Shown here: piece after piece, positions 10,950 to 23,360 of the stretch
How positions within the stretch are numbered: the first letter of the stretch is position 1
How the letters are laid out: every line of letters starts with the position of its first letter
Assembly (NCBI RefSeq): GCF_964340395.1
Contig: NC_135562.1
Span: forward strand, 16,751,485 to 16,815,484
Reading direction: 5' to 3'
From: Glandiceps talaboti
Lineage: Eukaryota > Hemichordata > Enteropneusta > Spengelidae
Length of the DNA stretch: 64,000 nucleotides
The notes under the pieces: model-generated
Seen by the model: only the letters and a program-made list of their open reading frames with translations
Told to the model about the DNA's origin: nothing
Databases searched by the model: none
Position numbers and translations under genes: made by a program

Positions 10950-11065
10950 GTTGCTTGTGTCACTTTGATTTTTCAAGTACGAAGCCGGGATAACAAATTC
11001 TATAAATTAAAAATCCAAAAATAAATATCTAATTCTCATCCATATATGGTCACTTTAAATCTTGG
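10950..11065 (+). repeat. dispersed repeat family E, copy 1 (truncated)
   Basis: Shares TTTTTCAAGTA, TATAAATTAAAAATC, ATCCATAT and CACTTTAA, in order, with copies at 30757-30965 and 62625-62835. Only the right half is present here. Confidence 0.65.
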
Positions 11066-11679
11066 CAATATGGAGAGTTGGCATTTTACATAGGTTTTAG
11101 GTACGTGTGTGTATGTATATGTGTGTGTGTGTGCGCGTGTACCAGATATACAATAAAATATTTTCCAATATGTACAAAATACCGAAAATTGTTTCAATTG
11201 TGAAATTTTTCACATTATATCTATACTTTCGTAGACAGAAAACAATAGTATGCCGAGTAGTATGCCCGCATTTGTCGCCCTCTAGTGGCCGTATTCTATT
11301 TCACCTTCGTTTGAACACCGCGGTATTAAAGAAGAACGTCCCATTTACATGAAACAAATTTACCAACAAAACTATTATCAGGAAGCAAACTAAAGGAAGA
11401 CATTCAAATAACAGTTTTGATCCCGGGATTTTTATTAATGAAATATCGCCAACTCTCCATTTTTTGTACTTCATTTTAACGTCGACGCTAGTAATATAAT
11501 TTACAGCAAATTTAAACAACCTAATTTGCGCATGCTTAGTTTATAATACATTTTTGATTTTGTCCTCTGCATATTTACTAGTCGTGGTTTTTGCAGTGTT
11601 CTTCAGTGCAGTTACGGTCATTGCAGAAGCAACAGAACGTAATATCGGAAGACCGTGGAAATACTTTTAAGATATACTC

Positions 11680-12118
11680 CGGGGGGGGGGGGGGGGTAAC
11701 TCCATGGGTAACATTACGGGGAGGCTCCTCACAAACATCGAAACCCAATGTGCGGTGATATCAATTTTATGCAAAAAGTATACCCTTTCTGATATCAAGT
11801 TGCATTTTAATTAGACTAAGTCACTAAAAGCCAGGGCTCCCAGGGGAAGCTAGCACTAGCTATAGATCTAGAGTCGCATGAGCGACGAAAGAACGGAAGT
11901 TTAGAAGGTAGATACACCAGGTTGAAATACTTCCAGTGTTGACTGCATAGTCTCTGTTAATTAACTAGTTTTGATTCACCCGACCCTTTCTCATACCACC
12001 ACCTCATGAAAAGTATACCCTTTCTGATACCAACCAGCATAAAAAACAACAACCCATTTCGCGCGGACCCTCCCCGTATTGCCGTCTATGGGAGTTGCCC
12101 CCCCCCCCCCCCCCCCGT
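11680..12118. repeat. foldback element with G-tract and C-tract ends
   Basis: The left end is about 17 Gs followed by TAACTCCATGGGTAAC and GGGGAGG. The right end is the inverse: CCCTCCCCGTATTGCC, ATGGGAGTTG and about 19 Cs. Inside, AAAGTATACCCTTTCTGATA occurs twice in direct orientation (about 11775 and 12010). The arms are about 50 bp and the whole about 440 bp. The long G/C runs could form G-quadruplex structure. Confidence 0.65.
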
Positions 12119-12465
12119 GGGAAAGACAAAGTTGCGTTAATGTTCGACATAATGTTGTAAAGCTATAGTCAATATCTGATATTAGCCTGGACTCCATCAT
12201 GTGGATGGGGGATTTGTATTCGTTTTTTCCCCGCAATATATTGGGAAATGAAAATTAATTCAAAATCCCCCAATCGTCTGCACAGCTAGCTGGATTCTAG
12301 ACTAGTCTGATACGGGAATGGAGCTTAGCAGAATCTCACCAAAAACGGTCTGAGTGTAAAGTGAAATGAACCCTCGCGATGTTTTGGATATATAAAACAA
12401 TTACCAACATTAATAAATCAACCAAAGAACTGCATAGTGCTAGTTGCTAGACCTCGGATGTTCAA

Positions 12466-12565
12466 ACGATACAATACGACACCCGACCGAACATCGCTAT
12501 CGGGGATGGAACATCGTTCGGGCAAGCCCTCACTGCGAACTTTGTTCGCTTATCGTATCGGAAGA
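12466..12565. repeat. short imperfect palindrome
   Basis: CGATACAATACGA on the left and TATCGTATCGG on the right are inverted, with CCGAACATCG and CGTTCGGGC inverted inside. It is unusually GC-rich for the area. Function unknown. Confidence 0.45.
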
Positions 12566-13555
12566 AAACCCGAACGTCTAGCAGCAAAACTAAGAACTGC
12601 AGTAATAGTATGAATTTATGTAACTCAAAATCGAATCAATGGTACAGCTTACGTGAATTAATTTATGGCGAACATCTAATAAAATAAAAAATAATGAAAA
12701 CACAAGACTCGATACACAACAAAAGTAAGAAAACACAAGACAAAAGTTGTCCCGTTTTATAGATCCAGTAATCGATACGAAGAGAACATACTCTCTTGAA
12801 TCTCGAAAACCTACGAAATTTCTATTCCTCGTGACCGCCACCAAATGGGTATCTTTCTAATTCATGTATCAATTCTCAAAATGAAACACATTTTTTTTTG
12901 TTCTCTCTGAATGCTCCTGATTACACTAGTAACAAGGCACACTTACTCTAAACTGTAACATTCAGTCTTTGCTCATAGGTGTTAAATTTGGTAAATTTGG
13001 AGGCGGATAGTAACGTATGTCACAGACAAGAAACAAACTTACTTGTCTGTGCGTATGTGTAGTAATCAATGGTGGTGCATGTAGTTTTGGCCTCGGAGCT
13101 GTGAGCATCTCTTTCACCTTGCTCCGCCGGCTTATAATAATTAGTGTGAGGTCAGGCCGTGCGACTAATCACGAAGTACAGTCCATGTTCCACTTTTACT
13201 CCATACCGCGCATACATCGAGTCTCCTTGTGCAGGTCTTGTGTAGTTTGGGAGACATTCTTCCTTGCCTATGGTTGTATGAACTAGTAAAAACTGGAACA
13301 ATACGTTCAAATCTTGAATCTCCGATGCTTTTGACATTACAGTAATTAAATTCCAACACGTTAAGCATCGCAAATGATCATGAGCGTCCTAAGATAACAA
13401 TAGGTCATATGTATCGGTATAATACTTATATATACACCCTGGGAATATGAGGGTCTATGTATGTAATATAATGTATTATGAGCGTCCTTGAACATGAAAC
13501 AAAGGACACTTAAACTCGCTGAACTCAAAAACAGTTTCATGACCAATACAATGAA
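12566..13555. other. intergenic, no gene seen
   Basis: AT-rich sequence with short open frames on both strands. None has recognisable domains or a run of good splice sites. Confidence 0.5.
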
Positions 13556-13582
13556 ACATACATACATACATACATACATACA

Positions 13583-13616
<34 letters not shown>

Positions 13617-13680
13617 CATACATACATACATACATACATACATACATACATACATACATACATACATACATACATACATA
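13556..13680. repeat. (CATA)n microsatellite
   Basis: About 31 tetranucleotide units with one interruption (CATATATA). The MYVCMYVC and THTYIHTYI-like open frames are repeat artefacts. Confidence 0.98.
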
Positions 13681-13830
13681 AAAAAACTTGGTAACCATTA
13701 AAGTAAATGTTTATACTGGTTGTCTGAGATGTTTGGCAATATTTTCACAGCGTTAACATTACTATGTAACCATGGTAATAGATCACTAATTCACCCATCC
13801 TCTTTTTTTAATGACAACGCTGCTGTACTG

Positions 13831-14205
13831 TAAAGCCAAATAAAAAAAAAAGTTGTTTGGTTCCGGTTAGCCGACACCACCTAGTTTTTCTCTGCCGACC
13901 CTAAACCCTAAAGTATTCGAGAAAAATAATAATAAAATCGCGAAAATCGTGAAGTCTCGTAAGAAATAGTGGATGCGGAAACTGACATCAACTTAAAAAG
14001 ACAATATAAAACTATTCTTCCAATCTGTAATGGCTGTACATCTGATAGGAAGAAATAAACAACACAGCGACCATTTGGAAAAGAATGGAAAACCTGAACT
14101 AGACCTAACCCACACATGAAAAAAAAAAATACTACAATAAAATAAAAAAATCTACCTACCCCACCTATTTTAAAATTGAATGTAATCGGAACCAACACAA
14201 AAACG
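13831..14205 (-). mobile_element. MITE family A, copy 1
   Basis: About 375 bp with inverted ends. The inner terminal sequence GGTTCCGGTTA at 13860 faces TAATCGGAACC near 14190. Shared internal landmarks are CTGACATCAACTTAAAAAG, TTCTTCCAATCT and ATCTACCTACCCCACCTATT. Four further copies lie in the window. No coding capacity: open frames across it match between copies only because the DNA does. Confidence 0.85.
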
Positions 14206-14986
14206 CTAAAATCTCACAAACAGTAAGCTTATCCGAAGTTTATCATCCAAAATTGTATTGCGTTTGTTTTTATATCCGAGAATGTTGACTATATAATTCT
14301 AAAATTCGCTTTCGTAAATCATTGTAGAACGATTGCGACGTTGTATTTGTATGATTTGAGATATTTAATGATAAAATATTGAAAAGCAGTGCCGCATCGT
14401 ACGTCTGATGATCCCGGATGAGGATACAGCTCCCTTATTAGTTTCTCCTATGTATAGTGAGTGGAGCAAAGAAAGTACAAACGTAAGGTTATCCCTAGTG
14501 ATGCAGTGATATCGGTCAGCTGCAAAGGGTTGCAGGATGGAGTAGAGAACGACCAGGAGAGAAAGGGTGCACTTTTTACCATTCCGTGATTTGATAGACC
14601 CTCTGGATGTTTACTGGAATGTTTGTGGGCTGTGCCTTTATTATTATTAATTGAGTCGTTTCTCTCTTGACGACCAAACCATTTGTATCTGAATTGTATT
14701 TCGATCGATCGACACCGAGAGAGGGAGTGCGTATGTTTTACGAGAGAGGCTGCTCTAACATCAGTCGGTCTGAAAATATATCGTTATTTTAATGTGCATA
14801 TATTCCCACCGAAGCCAAAATCTGGGCAGTATTTCTAAAGGATCTGCGTCTGCGCTTATATTACATCAGTACGGAATATCCCAACCTGAACCTTTCTTGA
14901 CCTTGAAGTTACTGAAGCTGGGGGCGAAGTGAGAAGTGTGTGTTGACTGCATACCGAGACGTCTTACGTGAGGCTCGTAGAAGAAA
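14206..14986 (+). promoter_or_regulatory. putative promoter and 5' UTR region of the second gene
   Basis: Unique-looking sequence becoming more GC-rich toward the start codon (CGATCGATCGACACCGAGAG near 14702). No TATA box or clear initiator can be assigned. The 5' UTR probably occupies at least the last 100-200 bases before 14987. Confidence 0.35.
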
Positions 14987-15118
14987 ATGGCCGGCTTGCT
15001 CGGAGCAGACTTGCATGACTACGAAGATATCAACCAGCTGAGTATACGATCATACACGGAGTTATTAGCACAAGAACGAGACAGAGATGGAGAATTGGAA
15101 CACATTACGCCGCGACGG
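14987..15118 (+). CDS. first coding exon of an unidentified gene, 44 residues
   Basis: An ATG in strong context (AAAATGG: A at -3, G at +4) opens 44 codons ending exactly at a consensus donor CGG|GTAAGA in phase 0. The peptide starts MAGLLGADLHDYEDINQLS and continues with SYTELLAQERDRDGELE, a charged, probably helical stretch, ending TPRR. There is no signal peptide or membrane segment, so a cytoplasmic or nuclear N-terminus is likely. I do not recognise the family. No second exon is visible in the remaining 49 kb, so the first intron would be longer than 48 kb. Evidence is composition, start context and donor; a chance open frame is the alternative. Confidence 0.65.
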
Positions 15119-15229
15119 GTAAGAAAAACAAATTATTTATTGCAACCTCCCATTTGTAATGTACATGTTATAACTTAAAGTCAGGAATATTTTTCGAAAG
15201 TGACGTACTCGAAAGCAATTTTCTAAATA

Positions 15230-16280
15230 TTCATTTTTTAAAAAAGAAGAAGAAGAAGTTGATTTTACTTGGGATTCCACAATTTTGATATTTGACCGGA
15301 TGTATTTATTCATTATTTGAAGATTAGCGAGGTATCGAAGGGTATGAAAGGTCAAGATAATACCAAAGCATCTTTACTGAATGCGTACGCGTAATCGATA
15401 CAACCTCATGCGATGAAAAACTCTCCACTAGTTAGTAGGGACGCTGTATTACAGTATTCTAAAAATCGGTATAATTAAAATAATTTATTTTACATTTTGT
15501 TTTACAACAATTTTCATCTAACAATCCTTTTTCTCAAAGTAGTCACGTACGGCAGTATTTTTTTGGGAACAATACCATCCTGAAAGTTTGAGGCCTTGCT
15601 GTGATAACAATGAGAAATTCTTTTGTATTGCGAAATCTGAATAACACTCGGCAACGCACGATAAACGTAAACAACACTGGCGTGCAACTTTTTGAGCACG
15701 GAATTATGCAATTCCTGTATAACGGTTTTGATGTCCGTTCATACTTTACCGTTACCCCCTTTCTTTACTTTAAAAAAAAAATAGTAAAAAAAAATGTTGT
15801 CCTCCGTGTGTGTCTTCTCTCATTTTGTTTCACACGGCAATCGATGAGAACTCCAAACATAGTTGGAAGGAAATATTACACAGTACAATGATAGTTCCCA
15901 TACAGGTGTGGTATTTAAATCACCTTTATATTGATTTGTACATAAAAGACAACCAATTCACTGATTTGTACCAAGTCACTGCAATGAAGGTTCAGTTGCA
16001 TTGAATGAGCTCAGAGTCTTTGAGAAATTATTGATTTTCCAAATCTCATTGTTGTACAGTAATAGAATTAACTACTCATTGTCAATAAGTTCCCGCCAAA
16101 AAAACTTCATTCAGGAGATTCCCCCTTATCCCCCGATTACCTAGGTTCATAAATTTAAAAGGGGCGATAAAACCCAAAAAATATGAAGTGCGATAACTAC
16201 TCAAGTTTACCACCAAATCCCAATATTTGAATCCACCTTGAAATCTCACTTTAAGTCATTTACAGTTGGACTGGTATTCT
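15230..16280. other. unique-looking AT-rich sequence
   Basis: No repeat or gene recognised, apart from short poly-A runs near 15770-15795 and a GAA run at 15246-15257. Confidence 0.5.
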
Positions 16281-16281
16281 G

Positions 16282-16641
16282 TAAAGGCCTTAAAAAAATA
16301 ATTGTTTGTTTCCGGCTACCCGACCCCACCTAGCTTTTCACTGCCGACCCTAAACTTTTTTTAATGTATTCAAGAAAAAAATAATAAGATCGCAAAAATA
16401 GTGAACTCTCGCAAGAAATAGCGGATGTGGAAACTGACATCAACTTAAAAAGATAAAATAAAATTGTTCTTCCAATCTTTAATGGCTGTACATCTGATAG
16501 GGAGAAATAACCAGCACAGAGACCATTTGGAAAACAATTCACACAGAAAAAATAGAATAAAATAAAATAAAAAGTCTATCTACCCTACCTACAATGTATT
16601 CTAATATTGAGCGTAATCGGAACCTCAATTTTTTTTTATTA
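16282..16641 (-). mobile_element. MITE family A, copy 2
   Basis: Same orientation as copy 1. It starts TAAAGGCCTTAAAAAAAT, then TTTCCGGCTACCCGACCCC, and ends CGTAATCGGAACC plus a T run. Internal landmarks match the other copies. Confidence 0.85.
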
Positions 16642-17151
16642 GATGTAATATATTTAAAGGGCAGGGTTTTTATTTTGCACTGGTTATGGAATGTATAAAA
16701 TGTAAAATCACATTTAAAGGCCCATGCTTCAATCCCAGGTCCTCATATTACTACTATTTTATCAGTGGAGTGAGAGATGAGATACAAACTTTCTTTTGTT
16801 GAGGACTAACTTTTTTCTGTAGCTCTGACAGACAATTGTGTTTACGTAAACATTTTAAATCAATTCCAACTGTGGCCTTAAAGGTGCACATTCTGTAACT
16901 AGAACAGTTTTTGAACAAGTTTGGTGAGACGTGATGTCATAATACCGTACACTTTGACTTGAATCACCTGTGTGTAAAACATATAGTATGGTGTACTGAA
17001 GCCAATCAAAGTGACTTTTGGGTTTGTACATAAAAATCAGTGACCTCAATGAATCACAATTCCAAGACTTATAGATGAATTACACCTCTAATTGACATGT
17101 ACAATATCTAATTATTGGTATTTGAACAATTTTCAGAGAATATATTTAGAT

Positions 17152-17409
17152 ATTATTCTCCAATAGTTTTCTTCATTCACCCAAGAAAAATATGAGTGAC
17201 CTAAGGGGCCTTGTCACTACTTGTCTAGCAACTTGTAGTGACAACCCTTAGGTCATTCGTATTTTGAATGAAGAAAAATATAAAAAATATAAAACAGCAG
17301 AACCAGTGCCGTAAACATGCATTGTCATAACATAGATGCGCATTGTGATGTAGAATGATCAGAGTATATATTCCATACTATTATGTTGAATTTGGCTCAT
17401 GCATGGTAC
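17152..17409 (+). mobile_element. MITE family B, copy 1 (left end missing)
   Basis: Contains the family's internal hairpin: TTCTTCATTCA ... GTGACCTAAGG ... GTCACTAC, loop, GTAGTGACAAC, CCTTAGGTCA, TGAATGAAGAAAA. It ends TATATTCCATAC ... GCTCATGCATGGTA, the inverse of the TACCATGCAC left end seen in other copies. Confidence 0.7.
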
Positions 17410-17454
17410 AATGTTGGTTGTTTGATTTAAAAACAAATAGATCTCAGTATTAGT

Positions 17455-18440
17455 GCAGGGTAAAATTATCGAATTGATCAAAATAAAACAGAAAAAATAA
17501 AATAAATAAATAATTTAAATGATGATAATGACAGGTGAATAATAGATGAAATGACACAAAATGTTTTAAAATGAAAAAAATAAAAATAAATGAAATGAAA
17601 TAAAGAAAATAAAGCAGTAATGAGCTATAACAAGAAAAATTGCAACAAATAATTAGTTGTTACAAATATCATTGTAGATAGAGATATGCATGCAAAAATA
17701 TTTTGACTGGTTTACTTATACATATTGACATGTATAAGGCTAGATGACTCATAAATATGCTAATATCGGAGTCACTTAAAGTTGAGATAGCAGCAGCTTT
17801 TATTACCAACAATAAAAAGAATTGCTCAGAGACTTGACAGTCAGCTTTGATAATTTTGTTTACCACAAATGACATCTTGATCATAAATGCCAAATATTTG
17901 GGTGATAAAAAAATATGAATGGAAATTCATTGTAAATAACTTTCACTTATTCTTTCCTTCCCAATTCAGCGCACTCCGCTGTGCCTTTAGTGTAGTTCCT
18001 ATATGATGCGTTACTATCACTTAATTCCATCATCTCCATTCATGTATAGGGAAAAGTCCTTATTATGCTGGGGAAAGGGTAAACGATGCATGTCAGTAGT
18101 AATCCATCACAGTGCAGTTAGTTAGTTTAACATTTAGACAATTGCTCATTAACCGAACTCTACCTCTCTCCAGTCTGAAACTAAAATCGTGTGGGGACAA
18201 AATAACGTCATCACTTTTATATGAACACAGTCGGGGGTAGCACAGATTTCTGTGTTAGAATAAGGACGTTTTCTATACAGGAGTAGAGATGATGGTAGTA
18301 ATCATTATATAGGACCTATACTACTGTACATTCTACTAAATTACCATGGCAGTGCACTCCCACTCACTATAGCAGCAGACAGACATACTAAAATTTGAAA
18401 CCCAAATTGTACATATAAATGCTTTGAAATATCACATGAT
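17455..18440. other. AT-rich sequence, no gene
   Basis: Contains an A-rich low-complexity stretch (about 17480-17630, AATAAA/GAAATG-like). Toward 18350-18430 the first decayed units of the 104-bp minisatellite appear (CACTCACTATAGCAGCAGAC). Confidence 0.5.
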
Positions 18441-18448
18441 CCTTCTGG

Positions 18449-18821
18449 TTAGGCCTAATAATAAAAATTGTGTGGTTCCGATTACGCTCAATTTTAGAAT
18501 AGGTGGGGTAGGTAGATTTTTTATTTTATTTCATAATATATTTTTTTTTCTAGTTCAGGTTTTCCATTGTTTTCCAAATAATCTCTGAGTTGTTTATTTC
18601 TTCTTAGGAGATGTACAGCCACTACAGATTGGAAGAACAGTTTTATTTTGTCTTTTTAAGTTGATGTCAGTTTCCGCATCCACTATTTCTTGTGAGACTT
18701 CACATTTTTTGTGATTTTATTATTTTTTTCTCGAATATGTAAAAAAAAGTTTAGGGTTGGCAGTGAAAAGCTAGGTGGGGTCGGGTAACCGGAACCAAAT
18801 AATAATTTTTTTTAGGCCTTA
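18449..18821 (+). mobile_element. MITE family A, copy 3 (full length)
   Basis: The best-preserved copy, 373 bp. The ends are TTAGGCCTAATAATAAAAAT and its inverse (AATAATTTTTTTTAGGCCTTA), followed inward by GGTTCCGATTAC and GTAACCGGAACC. The terminal inverted repeat is therefore about 35 bp. The element sits between units of the 104-bp minisatellite. Confidence 0.88.
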
Positions 18822-18849
18822 GCTTCTTACCTCTCCCTTCATGCAAGTG

Positions 18850-19552
18850 AAATACCACTCATGAAGTCAACAGACTTACTTAAGATTTACCCAAATTGTA
18901 CTGTTGAAATATCCACCTTCATCCCTCCCTGGAATTCCTACCCCTATGCCAGTTCCCCTCACTGAAGCAGCAGACAATGCTAAGAATTAATACCCAAATT
19001 GTACATGCTTCAGTAATACTGTTGAAACAATCCCCTCCCCTCCCCCAACCTCCCTCAAATTTCTTCTCCTAATGCCAGTAGAGTTCCACTCACCAAAGCA
19101 GCAGACATGCCAAGATTTGATATACCCAAATTGTACATACTGTTGAAATAATTACCTCCCCCTCCTTCCCCAACCTCTCTGTAATTCCCGTAGAGTTCCC
19201 CCGCATGCTAAGGTTTGATACCCTAATTGTACATACTGTTGAAATAATTACCTCTCCTCCCCCAACCTCCCTGTAATTCCCGTAGAGTTCCACGCATGCT
19301 AAGATTTGATACCCAAATTATACATACTGTTGAAATAATCACCTCCCCTCCCCAACCTCCCTGGAATCCCTCTTCCTGATGCCAGTAGAATTCCACGCAT
19401 GCTAAGATTTGATACCCAAATTATACATACTGTTGAAATAATTACCTCCCCTCCCCCAACCTCCCTGGAATCCCTCTTCCTGATGCCAGTAGAATTCCAC
19501 TCATGCTAAGATTTGATACCCAAATTATACATACTGTTGAAATATCACTTAC
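18850..19552. repeat. minisatellite, about 91-104 bp units
   Basis: The anchor AAGATTTGATACCCAAATT recurs at 19112, 19210, 19301, 19404 and 19508, with weaker units before. Each unit also has a C-rich block (CCTCCCCTCCCCCAACCTCC) and CCAGTAGAATTCCAC. The last three units are the most alike, so the array grew recently at its right side. Confidence 0.9.
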
Positions 19553-20349
19553 AGATATTCTTGTACTAAAGTTATTTCAAGTTGAGATAGCAGCGTGACA
19601 TTATCAGAACACCACCAGGTCATAGATATTCAATAACAATCTCTGACATTTGATATTTGGAGTTTGTCAGTCAACAAGACTTATTTGATGTTCTATAAAT
19701 TAAAAGTTGATATCTTTTTAGTTACCTGATATTGCAAACAGAGACACTAGTGATCCCGTGCTTGTTATTATTAGTGTAAAATTGTGATGATGGCTCAGGG
19801 TGGAATACCCTATGGATTAAGAAAATTCACCTTTGAACACGTACATATTTAACTCCAAATTAGAATCCAATTCTCTATTTATTACTCCTTCCCTTCTTTC
19901 AATTTTTCTTCACTGCATTCAATTTTGACTGTAAAATTCACCATCCCCAAACTTACCATCCCAGTTTGCAGCAGAAGAAACAGCTCCCTCCTTTTCTTGG
20001 CACGGAATTGGAAAATCAATCTCAGATTGGCTTTCCAAAAGTCAAGAAACTAGCAATTAACTGTTTGTCTGGTTTTAATATCTGTATCTAAATTACTGAT
20101 CAAACTGGTGCAATAGTCACTTTTAGCTCTGTAAGTTGGTCAAATTATTTTAAAGAAAAAATGAAATATTAACATTGCAGTAAGATAACACTCAAACACT
20201 GGATGAATTAACTTTCAAGAAGGGTCAAAATTTGGTAAATTTTTCTCCAAATTTGATAATTTTTTTCTCCAAAATTTAGTTTAAATGCCTTCAACTTCAG
20301 ACTGGAGACAAGTATATACACTATACATACTAGAGTGGTGCAGTAAATG

Positions 20350-20465
<116 letters not shown>

Positions 20466-20814
20466 TAGTATATAAAATGTAATAACTAGATCATAAATAC
20501 AACAAAATCAAATATAAAAACCATTTCCAAAATATTTTAATAGCCTCAAACTGTAAATAAAAAAATCAGTACTTGGTACTCTAAAGTTGAGAACAAAGCC
20601 CTACAAGAGCCCCAGCTAATACATTGAACACTTGCCACAGGCCAGGCTGATCATATCACCGTGGTAATAAATAACATTTAAAAAGTGACTTAATCCTTTG
20701 TAAAGACCACTGGAATGTTAAACAGTATTTTAAAGTTGTTTAGATGAATAGAAAACAGTACAAACAACAAAGTTTAATGATGGTATTCAATTTAGACGTT
20801 TAAGGGGAACGTAT

Positions 20815-22560
20815 TGTGTTGCAATATGAACAAATGGTTTATATGGAAACCTAAGAAACTAGCGTATTGACTCAGTGTAGTCAGTAGTGTGATTACACAG
20901 TAGTCAAACTGTTGCCAATGGTTGACCTTGATAACCCCTTCCATTACTGCAACAAAAAATATGGAAGGTCTTTTTCATGAAATTTTGTGTATTGTTATCG
21001 TTTTTACTTCAAAATTTTGATAACATTGAAATGATTGCAATTATTTCTATGATTTGAGTCTAAAATTAAGTTGGTATCTGATAAAAAGTTACAGGAAAAC
21101 AAGAATTTTTGTTCAGTAATTTGTATGGAAACTATAGAGCCTGCACTATACATGAATTTACATGCTAATTGCAGTTTGAACAAATAGTTTGTCGAAACTT
21201 AAGATACTAGTGTGGCTATACTGAGTACTGTTGATGTTGACACCCCCCCCCCCAATCACTACAACCTAAAAATAAAAATATGAAAGGACATTTTTAATGA
21301 AAATATTGGTTGTGATAGGCTTTTAATAGTTCAAAATTTTGATAAAAATTAAATAGTTACAATTATTTCTGTGATTTCAGCCTAAAATTAAGTTGATATA
21401 TGATAAAAAGTTACTGGAATACAAAAATGTTTGCTCTGAAATTTGGAGGGAAACTATAGAACTTGCATTGAAGCAGATCTATATATCTAGCTTGTTGCAG
21501 TATGAACAAATAGTTTGTAGAAACCTAAGAAACTAACTAATGTATTGACTCAGTATAGTAGTAGTGTGGTTCTACAATATTGTTGGCATGGTCGACCTTG
21601 ATAAAACAACAACAAACAAGCCATTATTGCAACTTTAAAATAAAAAATATGGTAGGACATTTTAATGACAATTTTGTGCATCGTTACAGTTTTCACTTCA
21701 AACTTTGACGAACAACAATTACTTCCATGATTTCAATCTAAAATTAAGTTGATATCTGCTAAAAAGTTATGGAAAATTAAGAATTTTTGTTCAAATATTT
21801 TGGAGGGAAACTGCAGATCAATCACTAATGCAGATTGCTCTTAAAAAATAGAATGTAGCTATCCAAGAAATTGTATTGACTCAGTGTATTGAAGTGCATC
21901 ATTACGCTAAAGTCAAATGCTTTCAATCACTTAATGATCTTGATGACTTCTTCACAGTGCTTTTGTCTAAAATGTGATGACCGACTTCGCTTCTTATATG
22001 GAAGTTTGATAAATAAATGAGATGACGTCGACATTTAGGAAAAAAAATTGTCATCACATCTTGAATGACCATTGTATCTGTGAATCTATTCCAAAATAGT
22101 GGTGATGTGTGCCAAAAAGTTACAAGAAAAGAAAAATTTGTGAAAAGTAACATTGGTAGTTAAGTTGAAGACATGCCAAATTAGTAGTTGAACAAACACA
22201 TTGTAGCAATCTAAATGACTGTGTTTACTCAGTGACAGTGTATAGTAAGACTGGCATTTACACAGTAGTCAGATGGGCTTCTTATCAGTTGACCTCAATG
22301 ACCCCTTCACTTTGAATATAGGAAAAATATAAAGATATATGGGCCATTACAATCAGAACTGCAATAACTGTGATCACACCCAAACAAACATTTTGTCACC
22401 AACTTATATATAGAGATTGTATTTATCAGTTCAAATGGCCTTGGCAGGAAAGTGTTGAATTTGCATTGAATAAGAAGAAGACATATCGATTGCTCTTTGA
22501 ACAAATACTTTGTAGCTATCTAAGTGACTGTATAACACTGTGTAGCAAGATGTGGGATTA
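20815..22560. repeat. degenerate tandem repeat, about 307-351 bp units
   Basis: The anchor GAACAAATRGTTTGTAG-like recurs at about 20827, 21178, 21504, 21850, 22191 and 22498. Each unit continues with ACTCAGTGTAGTA, a TTGACCTTGAT block and CTAAAATTAAGTTGATATCTG. Identity between units is moderate, so this is an old satellite. Confidence 0.8.
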
Positions 22561-22599
22561 CTGTAGTTGACCCAATGATAACCACTAGCATATGTCACT

Positions 22600-23360
22600 G
22601 ATCAATTTGAGGTTAAAAAAGGTCATCTCCATGAAACTCTTGATAGATGTTAACAATAATATAATTACGTTTTCATCAAAATGTTGAGAGCAATTGATGA
22701 ATAAGTGTTATTTCAGTATATCTGCATCAAAATAAAGCTAAAATTTTCAAAAAAAAATCACAAAATTTTGGCAACAAGAAATTGTGTTCAAAAAAGCCAT
22801 CGTGTCAAAAATTTTGCTAGATGTTAATTTGTACTGATGATAGGATTAGGTTTTGACCAAAATGTCGGTAGTACTAAATGAACGATAATTAGTTTTGTAA
22901 ATCTGCTCTATAATAAAGATGAAATTCACCCAAAAATTAAAAGATACTAAGAAATGGTGTTTGAAAAGGCGATCTTGATTAAAGTTTGGAGATTGGGAAC
23001 AAATGATTTAATTACTTTTTAACCCAAATTTTTGACAGTAATAGATGAATCATATCTATTTTAGGATTTTTGCTCCAAAATAAAGCGTAAAAAAATTATC
23101 GGATCACAAGAAATTGTGTTTCAAATGGCCATCCTTATGAAAAGCTTGGATTGATGGATTGTTGTACTTTTATGTCAAAATTGTAATAGCAATAGATATA
23201 AAATATATTACTTAGTATTTTTGCTCTAAAATGAAGCTGAAATTTTCCCAAATGTTCCTGGATGACGAAAATTTATGTTCGAATGATAATTGTATCGTAG
23301 TATAGAAAAGACGAATATAGTAGAATTGCTTTTTGAAGAAATAGAAAATGTAGTTTGTAG
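22600..23360. repeat. degenerate tandem repeat, about 160-bp units
   Basis: Repeats of AAGAAATTGTGTTCAAAA, GGCCATC..TGA, TAGATG and AAAATAAAGCTGAAATTTT-like blocks, about four units. These look like the right half of the preceding 330-bp unit amplified on its own. Confidence 0.65.

Noticed and set aside
13361-13694. Long open frames on both strands (MYVCMYVC, THTYIHTYI)
   Set aside because: They translate a (CATA)n microsatellite. The same applies to 7593-7902 and 32486-32716.
13908-16542. Two similar minus-strand peptides (FPNG.C..YF.LSDVQPL.IGR) at 13908-14198 and 16330-16542
   Set aside because: They are the same region of two MITE A copies. A third copy has an in-frame stop, so similarity is at DNA level, not protein level.
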